NCBI GenBank assembly: GCA_003990745.1
Contig: RBNI01003626.1
Coordinates: 1 to 15,484 of the forward strand
Direction: 5' to 3'
Length of the DNA stretch: 15,484 nucleotides
Source of the DNA: Jimgerdemannia flammicorona
Lineage: Eukaryota; Mucoromycota; Endogonomycetes; Endogonales; Endogonaceae
Made by a program: the position numbers and the translations under genes. This document shows, piece by piece, positions 1 through 7,956 of the stretch; position 1 is the first letter of the stretch; each line of letters begins with the position of its first letter. Under the pieces are notes generated by a model. The model was given only the letters and a program-made list of their open reading frames with translations. It was not told the origin of the DNA and searched no databases.

Positions 1-431
1 TTTTTAATGGACTTATAGTCCCACAGATTTTTATTGAAAGGGAACCTAGACTATATAGACCAAAACCCTCCCCCACCACCCATCAAACAATATCCCCCCA
101 TTAACCTAGGCTACTAAATTGTCCAGCAGTTCTACCGCTCTAGCTATATCTGTCAAACACCAGCTATGTTGACTCCCATGATATAGACTAGACTTGTCTG
201 CTTACCAGGGCTAGATCATCATTTACATGTAAGAGCACACCTATGCATCAGATCTAACAGCACTGGAACTGAATAAAGAATAGCTTCCCAAACCCCAAAA
301 GAAAGCTCGAGGTAAAGAAAAAAACCCTCCAACCAACTAACAGAGAGCAAAATAGATTCAAAGTGGGTGAGTAAAGGACTTATATATAGAACCTTCCACA
401 AAGGACTTATACATGGGCTAGGGTCAGAAAA

Positions 432-605
432 GACCCCACTCCCACTCCCCGAGCCTATAGGCCTCAATCACATTGCCATGTCAGCTCTTGATTCCAGCCA
501 GATACTGCCAAATAAGGAAGGCCCCACTCCCCAAGCCTGCAGGCCTCAATCACGTTGCCACATCAGCTCCCAGTTCCAGTTGGGTACAGCCAGGATGCCA
601 GCCCC
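432..605 (+). repeat. 82-bp tandem duplication inside repeat X copy 1
   Basis: The block with 'ggcctcaatcac' at 460-471 recurs at 542-553, a period of 82 bases, with matching flanks ('ccccactcccc' before, 'gcca' and 'tcagctc' after). The corresponding part of copy 2 (about 8385-8450) holds the block once, so the duplication is specific to copy 1 or was lost in copy 2. Confidence 0.75.
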
Positions 606-767
606 TGCACCACCCCACTCTCTACCAGCCAATCAAAAGGCCCTACTGAAATATTGTCTGCCCCAGCCCCGAAGACCGCTCCCAGCCTAGCACCCCACTG
701 GTTCACCATTATTATTCTTCCTCTTATCTGTGATGGCCATCTCCCCTCCCATCCCAACAACACCTGA

Positions 768-1040
768 AAAACAGTCACCTACATCAGAACCGTACTTGCC
801 AGGAAGCTCACCAAAGCCAGAGGGCCCCACCACAGGCACTGAGGATCTACAGATAACCTATACTGAGCACTTGATGCCCAAGGTCGGCCAACTCCCTACA
901 TAGCCCAAGACACACTGAGACAGTATCTTGTTGATGACAGCAAAAGAAAGAAGGTGCTGCACCAAAATAGATGCACTCCAGATATAGCTGAAGATACTAG
1001 AAACTACAAAAAAGTGGAGAAGACACTGATCAGACACCAA
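768..1040 (+). pseudogene. Unidentified coding relic within repeat X copy 1
   Basis: One plus-strand frame has two early TGA stops (840-842, 864-866) and then runs open for 58 codons to a TAA at 1041. It reads ...YIRTVLARKL... early on and ...NYKKVEKTLI... near its end. The same frame in copy 2 keeps YIRTVL.RKL and later LVD.SK and TRNYKKVEKTLI despite many nucleotide differences, although copy 2 has added stops. Conservation of this frame between diverged copies is the reason to suspect it was once coding. The product is lysine- and arginine-rich. I do not recognise it; a gag-like or accessory protein of the repeat is only a guess. Confidence 0.35.
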
Positions 1041-1227
1041 TAAAGGGGCAACTCATCACCATTGCTCTCCTCCCACCATACCCATGCAGGCACAGCAAAC
1101 CAACCTGAGGTAGAGGGGGTAATAATAGGGGAAAGGAGACTTGGAAGATTGCCTACCAAACCTTGTAACTGGTAAGGTAGTGGAGAAAGGAGCAGTGCTG
1201 ACATACTTAGTGAGTTCATCTGATTCA

Positions 1228-1640
1228 TCAGATCATCAACATAATAGTATATTCATAGATAGTCTCCTTTGGCTTCATTTGTAGATTGAATAGCTGAGAT
1301 TTCAGATGAAATTAATTTAATGCAAATATTTGCATATAATGATTGTATAGAGTTTTTCAGATCTTATAAGTAATTGCTGCATACATTATAAGCTTCATTT
1401 GAGAGTTGGATAATATGAATACAATCTTGCATAATACTTGATAGTTATTTATATCATTGTAATCTTAAATCAGCACTTATGGTTTTATATACTCTGTCAA
1501 GCCATATTTGTTAAGGAGATTTGTTATATAGAATGCTCAGATTGCATAATATTTTCTATCAAAGATCAAAATAGACCTCTTAGCTATACTTATACTTATA
1601 ACTGAGACTATATTTTCCATATCTGTTGTGGTTATTGTTA
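1228..1640 (-). pseudogene. Ty1/copia gag relic (UBN2/DUF4219-like)
   Basis: Read on the minus strand, this resembles the N-terminal half of copia-type Gag, the structural protein that packages retrotransposon RNA. Near 1566 the frame reads FDRKYYAI, then a TGA (1537-1539) where the family has Trp, then AFYITNLLNKYGLTEYI. Sixty codons on, in frame, another TGA (1357-1359) again stands for the Trp of the '(A)..IW..L...Y' motif, followed by QLFNLQMKPKETIYEYT, which fits the family's L..L.M..GESI.EY pattern. Upstream on the minus strand are a primer-binding site and an LTR in the expected order. The gag stops at about 1228, close to the edge of repeat X, so the rest of the element is missing. 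Family assignment is by pattern recognition, without an alignment. Confidence 0.65.
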
Positions 1641-1776
1641 TAGTTATACTTATATAAATACTTGTAATTGGTATATCTATTTCTACACTTACATTGCTAG
1701 ACTATTCATCAGATATTTCTAGTATAGTATATTTTTAAAGAGGTGTATTTATATACTATTGCTGCTTAGCACTAGT

Positions 1777-1789
1777 GGGGCTCATAACC
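1777..1789 (-). other. Copia-type primer-binding site
   Basis: On the minus strand, two bases after the LTR end '...TTTACAACA', the sequence is GGTTATGAGCCCC. As I recall, the Drosophila copia element has an LTR ending TTACAACA directly followed by GGTTATGGGCCC, complementary to an internal part of initiator tRNA-Met. The match in sequence and position supports a copia-type 5' LTR here. A mutated version follows the LTR at 6188. Confidence 0.6.
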
Positions 1790-1791
1790 TT

Positions 1792-1922
1792 TGTTGTAAA
1801 AAAGAGAGAGGCACTTTATTGAAGTTATATAGGTTATATATTTCATATATTACTAATGAATGACATAAATCTGATAGAATGGTATAAGTTATATATTGAT
1901 ATATTGAGTTACTATCTCAATA
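1792..1922 (-). repeat. Copia-type 5' LTR, copy 1
   Basis: About 131 bp, related to 3841-3977 and 6188-6316. On the minus strand it begins with a mutated TGTTGGAAT-like start (TATTGAGAT), contains CTCAATATATC and the shared block CATTCTATC, and ends TTTACAACA. The primer-binding site and gag relic follow in the correct order, which makes this the 5' LTR of a minus-oriented element truncated at about 1228. The short length fits the copia family. Confidence 0.65.
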
Positions 1923-2369
1923 GAAGTATATTTGAGTAGAATTGTAAGAGCTCCAAAACAGTTCTAGAACTATAGTAATATATATCTATTATATATCTAG
2001 ATTATAATTAAAGCTACTCTAGATACATACTAGATATATATCTAGATTATATACTCAGTCTTTTACTGTAATCTGAAAAATATATCATTATATTTATAAA
2101 TTTATATCTTAGTATACTGTGCAATTTTCATGATATATATACTTCTATACTATTCTTTATATCTTTAATCACAACTACCTCATCATCCTGCTCTATAAGA
2201 AATATAAATAAAAAAGACTATAAAAGTAAGCATATTATAAAACTAGTTAAAAAAGAATATAAGATTTAGTTTTATCAATTTTTTGAGCAAAGTTTGTATA
2301 TTCATATTATGAGATTTTGTAATTGACTTTGATCACCAGTTTGAATAAATTCTGATTCAAGTTGGAACT
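1923..2369. other. AT-rich decayed sequence, no gene seen
   Basis: I find no recognisable coding, RNA or element end. The sequence is dominated by TA-rich runs; 'atatatctagattata' occurs twice, at about 1994 and 2035, next to a CTAGATATATATCTAG palindrome. Its position just before a possible copia pol tail suggests heavily mutated pol sequence, but I cannot show that. Confidence 0.5.
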
Positions 2370-2605
2370 AATGTTTATATAATTATTCTTAAATAGAATA
2401 AAACTCCAGTTATTGATATTGTAAAGAATCTTCTTCTTCTTCTTATTTCTTTAATTAAGTATAACTAATATATATAGAGACCTGACTCAGTAAACATACT
2501 TTAAAATTACTTCCAATATATGTCAGTAAGAAAATCTTTGCTGATATCTTGATGAAAGAGGTGTTTGCATATAATTATATATCTTTGAAAAAATTAACAA
2601 TAGTA
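2370..2605 (+). pseudogene. Possible Ty1/copia RNase H C-terminal relic
   Basis: Two short plus-strand frames resemble the end of copia Pol. The first, at about 2394-2435, reads NKTPVIDIVKN after a TAG, like the family's 'DN..AI.L..NP' RNase H motif with the Asp codon lost. The second, 2519-2575, reads YVSKKIFADILMKEVF, like the terminal 'YV.....ADILTK.L' motif. The frames differ, so at least one frameshift lies between them, around a (CTT)n run at 2429-2446. If correct, this is a copia element in the opposite orientation to the gag relic at 1228-1640. The matches are short and the assignment is tentative. Confidence 0.4.
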
Positions 2606-3112
2606 CTCTATAGTAGTATGATCAGATATTGTCTTGTCTTCTTCAAGTTGTTTTTCATAAGCTTAAATTTTACCTAGTATAAGAAGTTGAATAAGATGCA
2701 AAAACCTCTTCAAAAAAGATAAATCAACATTTCTGCAATTAACTTTGTTCAAAAGTTTTGATGATCTACAGTAGCTCTATTGAGATATTTGTTATTAATT
2801 TAATCTATAATTTTATATAAACTAATAATTCCAAAGCTTGTATTTCTCTTTTACTTCAATACTATATAATAAGATCCAGAGCACTAGTTGCAGTTGTTTG
2901 AAGAAGAAGAGATGAATATTGATAATTCTATATTTTCTATTTTATTGTATTATTTATCTAATTATACTGTAGATAATTTATCACATTAGTATTTTTTGAA
3001 TTACCTGAGCTACTAATTGTTTATAGTCTATTTTTGTTGTTTTTATATATTACCTAAATCATCAAATAGTGACTTTCTGAAAAGCTATCAATTTGCTGAT
3101 CAAGTATTTGTC
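2606..3112. other. AT-rich decayed sequence, no gene identified
   Basis: No recognisable domain. The last 60 bases have an open plus-strand reading (SDFLKSYQFADQVFVKDTKY, from about 3066) that continues after removal of the retroposon at 3128, but only for a few codons. I could not assign it to a family. Confidence 0.4.
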
Positions 3113-3127
3113 AAAGATACCAAGTAC
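3113..3127 (+). repeat. Target-site duplication, left copy (retroposon 1)
   Basis: AAAGATACCAAGTAC recurs without mismatch at 3495-3509, directly after a poly(A) run. The leading A's could belong to the tail, so the certain duplication is about 13 bp. Long, variable duplications of this kind are produced by target-primed reverse transcription. Confidence 0.85.
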
Positions 3128-3433
3128 TTCACTGGCTATTTGTTTTTGAAGATAGGAGGATACTGGGCTTGGGGGACTGGTTGTTACATTGACATAGCCT
3201 TATGGAAGACACCTTGATGGGCTGGTGGCTTGGTTGGGGGCTGCAGGGTAGTTGAAGGCATTGCTTGGTAGAGAAGATTTGTAGGCAGAGTGGGGGGAGG
3301 ATGGGAGTAGTGTGAGAAAGTAGTATTTATTTGTAATAATATAGAGAGAGGCTCTCCTATGGAGATCAGGTAGTGGGAGGAGATACTGTAAACTTATTAA
3401 TAGACTGGTAATAAATGGCAGAGTCCAAGTGAC

Positions 3434-3497
<64 letters not shown>
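3128..3497 (+). mobile_element. Short poly(A)-tailed non-LTR retroposon (LINE fragment or SINE)
   Basis: A G-rich segment of about 310 bp stands out from its AT-rich surroundings, ends in 60 uninterrupted A's (3438-3497) and is flanked by a 13-15 bp direct repeat. An AATAAA lies at 3410-3415. Its last 30 bases before the tail contain GTCCAAGTGA preceded by an AATAAA, as does the 3' end of the LINE fragment at 13939-15220 (minus strand), so the two probably belong to one family. The first 28 codons are open in the frame of the target and stop at about 3215, so the insert could be the last codons plus 3' untranslated region of a 5'-truncated LINE, or a SINE sharing a LINE tail. The clean tail and identical duplications suggest a fairly recent insertion. 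Confidence 0.8.
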
Positions 3498-3499
<2 letters not shown>

Positions 3500-3509
3500 T
3501 ACCAAGTAC
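3497..3509 (+). repeat. Target-site duplication, right copy (retroposon 1)
   Basis: AGATACCAAGTAC directly follows the poly(A) run and matches the left copy that ends at 3127. Confidence 0.85.
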
Positions 3510-3840
3510 AGAAATAAATATCAATATTCTGCTCATCACTATTAACAATAGGAAAAATGTTAATAATTGCCTTTTCTTCAATTACTAATTAATCAATAAG
3601 AAAGTATCAAGGTTACTATATTGATGCCTACTGTTTCAGATATTTTAATCTAGCTATAACTATTAGAGTACTCTTCTTACTAATAAAGAAATATCTATCT
3701 AATATCTATACTCCAAAAGAATTATATAATAAAAGTATATAAAGTTTCCAGTTATACTTATTTATTTTATATGTTGAATCTATCAGTACTAAATATCTAT
3801 ACTTCTGAAGAACATTTAGATATTTATTATTTACAAATAT
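3510..3840. other. AT-rich sequence without recognisable gene
   Basis: All frames carry frequent stops and I recognise no domain. It is the right-hand continuation of the sequence interrupted by retroposon 1 and ends at a copia-type LTR. Confidence 0.5.
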
Positions 3841-3977
3841 TATAATGAACAGAAGAAGCAATTTATTTAAAATACATATATTGCATATTTCATATGTTAC
3901 TGATGAATGATATAAAACTGATAGAATATCATATGATATAAAGTTATATACCTATATATTGAGTTGTCATTCCAATA
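3841..3977 (-). repeat. Copia-type LTR, copy 2 (probable 3' LTR)
   Basis: About 137 bp, read on the minus strand: it starts TATTGGAATGACAACTC (from TGTTGGAAT...), shares CATTCATCAGTAACATAT with copy 3, and ends TTCATTATA where copy 3 ends TTCATCACA. No primer-binding site follows, whereas purine-rich AAGCAGAAG lies immediately upstream, as expected of a polypurine tract before a 3' LTR. Pairing with copy 3 is inferred from order and similarity; I see no matching 5-bp target duplication. Confidence 0.6.
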
Positions 3978-4349
3978 CTTCTGCTTAAGGAGATATAAAT
4001 TTTGAGATTGCCAGTTAGTATCATAGAAGTTAGATAACTATATACTCCCACTTAATCTATTATTATTTCCATTACTATATAGAGTGATTGTATAGTTCAC
4101 TATTCCTTTAATATACCTATTCTCATTCCCAAGAAGTATTGTTCCTGATGAGAGAGCTGTATTTGTCCATATTCTTTTCCACCTCTTGTTATTAGAGAGA
4201 TTTATATCTTCATATAGTATTGTTTATAGTACTGTGATCAACAGTTGTTATTTTAGTAGTTGCTTTCTCAGCTCTTTTGACAATTGTCTTTTTGATAGTT
4301 GAATATCACTATTATTTAGATTTTTTGCAGATTGCTTAACTAGTATTGA

Positions 4350-4640
4350 CAGTGGTTGTTACACTGCTTATACTACTTATGTTGAATATTGTTGCTCTGA
4401 TTGTTATACTATTTATACTAGATATTATTGTTCTGAAGATATTGCTGTTAGAGCTATTGACAGTTGTTATTGCTATTTATACTAGATATTGTACCAGTTA
4501 TTGTCCCATTTATTCAGCATTGGCTATATTGTTAGTATAATTGTCAGTTGTTGCTAGATATATCCAAGTTATTGATACTAGATATAGATATTACTTAGTA
4601 TAGTTATTTAGTTAGCCCAGATATAGATATTATTCAGGGT
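4350..4640. repeat. Degenerate tandem repeat, period about 65 bp
   Basis: 'tatttatactagatatt' occurs at about 4409 and again near 4474. Related blocks, such as 'ttgatactagatatagatatt', follow near 4570 and 4610. The open frame across it encodes only a biased Leu/Ile/Val string, a by-product of the repeat. Confidence 0.6.
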
Positions 4641-5600
4641 TGATATAGTTGCTGAATTTATATGCTAGTAGATAGTATCGGAATGTCAATATTATATTTA
4701 TATATGATATATAGTATATCAGAGTATGCCATTAATTATATATAGGTTGTCTTTTTTTTTTATCATTATTAGTCATCTTTGGCTATTATATATTGTTATA
4801 TCTTTTTGAATATAAACATATTTGCTTATTTCTATATAATATAATATTTTCTATTAAGAATAAATTTTTCTTTAAATCAGAAGTATAGAGAATATTATAT
4901 AGTATACTGATCATCAGTTGCTTAATGTTATTGTATAATTCTATATTGATATTACCTTATCCTTTAACATATATGATATTGTTATTTCTCATTTCTATAG
5001 GGATTGGTTTCTTGAACTCCTTATATATACTAAACCATTTATAGTATAGTATCATATGCTATATTACACTGAAGTTCATTAGTCAGATTGTTGTTACATA
5101 TTATTGGCTGAGTTAGAGCTTTTATTATTGCTGATATCACTATATTTCACTGAGTGAAATAGGTGTAGCTGACCCATAAATGTCAGATTAGTAGTGGAAT
5201 TTATACTGATAGATCTCATAGAATTGGCTATAAACCTGATACTGGTCAGAGTTTTTGTTGATTCAAAAGTGTATCCTGAATTAAGTCCTAAATTAGCATA
5301 TATAGATTGCATATACATATATAGAATAGACTATCCTTATTGTCAGTTTCAGTAGTATAGTTGGCTTGGCCACTCTGGCTCTTACTATTTTAATTATTTT
5401 TATCATATTATTATCTATTATTGAGATTACTTTGAAACTTTATTGATTGTACTCATATTGAGCTTAGATTTATCCACATTATTGTTATTATTGTCCACAC
5501 TTTTGACTTTGGCATTTCTGCCTCATCATTCTTATTAGTCTCTTTCATAATCTTGTCAGTCTTATTACTAACTTTGTTTACTACATCTGCACTTTTGACC

Positions 5601-6010
5601 TTATAGCAGCATTTCTTTGCAGGCTATATTGCTGTATCTCATTGTTGACCATGTCACTGACCTTATTAGTCTCATTAATAACCTTGTTGATCTCAATGAT
5701 CTCATCTGTACTTTGGATCTTAGGTTTGGATTCATCCTGTTGATCTCATTACTGGTCTCACATGTACTGGTCTTGTTGGTCTTTTCTATAATCTCATTGG
5801 TTGTAAAAGGCTTTTTTATTATCACAATTACCTTGACTACTTGGGAGGGCTTTGTAATTGCCTCAAATACCCAGACAGATATCTTTATTATAATCACCTT
5901 CTACCATTAGAGAGAACTTCATAATTGCCTTGATACTAGAGAGAACTCTGCCTACTATCTGGGAGAACTTCAGTATCACTTCTGGCAGACTTTACTGTTG
6001 TCACTATCTG
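5601..6010 (-). pseudogene. Low-complexity charged coding relic, function unknown
   Basis: The minus strand is open for 98 codons at 5601-5897, and the pattern extends in neighbouring frames to about 6010. Reading down the minus strand, it first has Ser/Asp/Glu-rich sequence around repeated GTCTGCCAGA and GTTCTC(C/T)C words (about 5930-6010). Then come units such as TNEIIEKTNK and, in another frame, DEIIEINKVINETNKVSDMV, spaced like a coiled coil. Frame changes between similar units point to an originally longer repetitive protein broken by small indels. It follows the LTR and primer-binding site at 6171-6316, where gag would start. An unusual repetitive Gag N-terminus is one possibility; I cannot identify it. 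Confidence 0.4.
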
Positions 6011-6170
6011 GCAGACTTCTTCACTACCTGGGCTAATAATAACTATATTTATCTATAGGTACTCATACTTAGTATACTTGTATACTTTATAGTATAGTAT
6101 ATATAGTAGAGAATTTTCTAGCTGTTAACTGATATCTGCTAACTGGGCTATATAGCCACTTAGTTGCTAG

Positions 6171-6185
6171 CAGAGCTTATAATCT
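6171..6185 (-). other. Mutated copia-type primer-binding site
   Basis: After the LTR end TTCATCACA, the minus strand reads GATTATAAGCTCTG, the counterpart of GGTTATGAGCCCC after LTR copy 1. The differences are all transitions except at the edges. The bases beyond it (CTAG) also match copy 1. Confidence 0.5.
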
Positions 6186-6187
6186 AT

Positions 6188-6316
6188 TGTGATGAATAGA
6201 AGAAATGATTTATTCAAAATATATATGTTATATATTTTATATGTTACTGATGAATGATATAAAATGGATAGAATGGTATAAGTTATATATTGATATATTA
6301 AGTTATTATTCCAATA
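6188..6316 (-). repeat. Copia-type LTR, copy 3 (probable 5' LTR)
   Basis: About 129 bp. On the minus strand it runs from TATTGGAAT to TTCATCACA and is similar throughout to copies 1 and 2, including CATTCTATC and CATTCATCAGTAACATAT. The primer-binding site follows, so it is a 5' LTR. Its likely partner is copy 2 at 3841-3977, giving an element of about 2.48 kb. Confidence 0.65.
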
Positions 6317-7017
6317 GTAAATACTAAGCTATAATAGATATTGTAAGTTAAAAACTCAGATAAATAATTATTTAACTTGAGCTATTTAACTGTCTCCTTT
6401 AAATCATCATCTAGAATCTTCTCATCTATAAATTCAACATTAATTCTACTAAAGATCTATATTAAATATTAATAAGGTTTTTTGTTTTAACAAATTTTAG
6501 TCCTAGATCATCATCTCCAAATTACTGCTTAGTCACATTTTTGACTATTAGTATATGATAATCTTTCTGAAGTTCTTCAAAAAAAAAAATAGTAATTTTG
6601 CTAGGAGCTTTCAACATATCACTCTCTTGAAGTTTATAAGTATAAGAAGGTCTATCTGTATGAGTTTTTTGAATAGATATAATTCTATTTCTAGCTAAGA
6701 TATGTAATGATTTATACTTCACAAAGATCTGCATTTCAAATACTCATCATATATTACTTAGTAGAATTAGAATTTTTAGTAGATGATTTTTAATATTTTT
6801 TGAATCTACAATTATATCTCTTTGACCAGCCATTGGTTTTCTTCAGCTCTATAGTACCTCCTGTTTAACTCTAAACATTGTCAATTTCTTTCTACTATTC
6901 TTCAAATTCTTTAAGAGGAAGAGTAATTTCTTATTCAATATTGAAGAGTTAAATATAATAATTACTACTATAGTTAGTATTAAAGAGGGTATTGAATTCT
7001 GTATTTTGTATATTAGA
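6317..7017 (-). pseudogene. Unidentified minus-strand coding relic in AT-rich DNA
   Basis: The minus strand contains ATGGCTGGTCAAAGA at about 6818-6832, giving MAGQRDIIVDSKNI. Continuing downstream, there is a 70-codon open stretch (6522-6734) with MQIFVKYKSLHILARN and later EELQKDYHILIVKNV. Base composition is less extreme than the surroundings and the frame is only lightly broken, so this was probably coding. I recognise no domain. It lies outside the LTR pair at 3841-6316. The remainder of the interval is AT-rich with nothing recognisable. Confidence 0.3.
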
Positions 7018-7092
7018 AGTGTGTTAAAAGTATATTAAAAGTATATATATATTTATATAGTGTTAGAAGTATATATATATTTACATAGTCTC
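7018..7092. repeat. Small AT-rich minisatellite
   Basis: Imperfect direct repeats of '(t)gttagaagtatatatatattta' (about 7061) and 'ttaaaagtatatatatatttatatag' (about 7035), with a partial unit before them. No coding meaning. Confidence 0.65.
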
Positions 7093-7750
7093 CTACTGAG
7101 ATTTTCTTTATCAAAATCTCTTTGCTACATATTACATTACCAGGCATGTGACTTAAAAATCTTCCAACCATATTACTCAAAAAAACATAATCCAAAAAAA
7201 CACTATAATGATATAAACTACCTCTCTTTATAGATTTTTTTTCTTATAATAGTAGTAATAGAAATGAGAACTTAAGCTACTCATTTACTCTCTAAAAATA
7301 TCTTATCAACTCTGTTTATTATTCTTATACTTACCAAACTACCTACAGACACTTATAGAACTATTCTAAAGCATTGATGTAACTAAGTTTAACAGATAGG
7401 CAGAGTTCAGGATATATGAATAAATAGTATGAGATAGAGCCACATATATGTTTTAGTAAAGTATCATATATGTAAGTGGTACAATATGACTTAATTGATA
7501 TATAGTATAAGTTAGGGTAGAAATTACATATGCAGAGCAAAATATAACTGAATAGAAGGGGAAAGAGTTTAGCTATAAGAAAGTATATACTTCCAAAGGT
7601 CTTCTATTTATATTCATATATGAAGAGACTATTTATATATTTTATTTCAAAGAGAATGGATGGGAGGAGTGTATAAATTAATTGTAGATAGAAATTACCA
7701 ACTAATTGCTAGAGTACAATTAAATATAAAGTATAATTAAGTAGAAATAA
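7093..7750. other. AT-rich sequence without recognisable gene
   Basis: I see only short open frames, mostly TA-rich, and no domain, RNA gene or element end. Confidence 0.5.
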
Positions 7751-7817
7751 GGCTCTAATTGGGTCAGTTTGGGCCCATTTGGTTCCAACTCAAAACTTTT
7801 GGTCCAATTTGGTCCAG
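7751..7817. repeat. Short direct repeats of a TTTGGTCC-type word
   Basis: A locally G/C-richer stretch contains 'catttggttccaa', 'tttggtccaa' and 'tttggtccag' in succession, preceded by 'gggtcagtttgggccc'. Such clustered short words can mark the subterminal region of a DNA transposon, but no partner end was found. Confidence 0.4.
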
Positions 7818-7845
7818 AATATCTTTTCTCTTCTGCTCTCTATCA

Positions 7846-7935
7846 TCTGCTTTCTATCATCTATCTATCTTTATCATCCATTCATCTCTATTATCTATCT
7901 ATCTCTATCTCTATCATCTATCTACCCTATTTCTA
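7846..7935 (+). repeat. Imperfect (TCTA)n microsatellite
   Basis: A run of tcta, tcat and tctc units, followed by T-rich sequence (7936-7955) just before repeat X copy 2. It creates long but meaningless open frames. Confidence 0.85.
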
Positions 7936-7956
7936 TTATTTTTTTTTTATTTTTTT

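Larger units (their letters stand above)
1..1195 (+). repeat. Dispersed repeat X, copy 1 (left end cut by window)
   Basis: This stretch aligns along most of its length with 7957-9077 in the same orientation, and then similarity stops. Shared blocks include 'cctagactatatagac/t' near 48, 'tctcccctccc' near 741, 'aggggcaactcatcac' near 1045 and 'ggaagattgcctac/tcaaacctt' near 1143. It is richer in C and G than its surroundings and holds about eight CpG, far more than the rest of the window, so it is the less mutated copy. The right edge abuts a copia gag relic on the other strand, so X probably inserted there or recombined with it. I do not recognise the family; no LTR, terminal inverted repeat or known domain is visible. 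Confidence 0.8.
3978..6170 (-). mobile_element. Interior of a copia-LTR element lacking recognisable pol
   Basis: This 2.2-kb region lies between two related minus-oriented LTRs. I looked on both strands for the copia integrase, reverse transcriptase and RNase H motifs and found none. The minus strand instead encodes stretches rich in Asn, Ser, Thr, Glu and Lys with repeated sub-patterns, best preserved at 5601-6010. A minus-strand open stretch at 5094-5318 is also Ser/Asn/Thr-rich. The part near 4350-4640 is a degenerate tandem repeat. The simplest reading is a non-autonomous copia derivative or one whose coding sequence is decayed beyond recognition. A host gene captured between the LTRs is possible but not shown. 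Confidence 0.45.

Noticed and set aside
219..778. Open frames on both strands in repeat X copy 1
   Set aside because: They overlap the 82-bp tandem duplication, are not kept in copy 2, and show no domain.
3200..3581. Minus-strand open frames with long Phe runs
   Set aside because: They are translations of the 60-base poly(A) tail of the retroposon read backwards.
4012..4030. TTAGTATCATAGAAG resembling a plus-strand tRNA-Met 3'-end primer site
   Set aside because: The adjacent LTR is oriented on the minus strand, with its mutated copia-type primer site at the other end (6171-6185), so a plus-strand primer site here is not expected.
4346..4540. Hydrophobic 64-codon frame that looks like a membrane protein
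   Set aside because: It is the translation of a degenerate 65-bp tandem repeat with extreme Leu/Ile/Val bias.
7018..7092. Repeated units considered as a CRISPR-like array
   Set aside because: Units are AT-rich, adjacent and imperfect, with no spacers; a minisatellite explains them.
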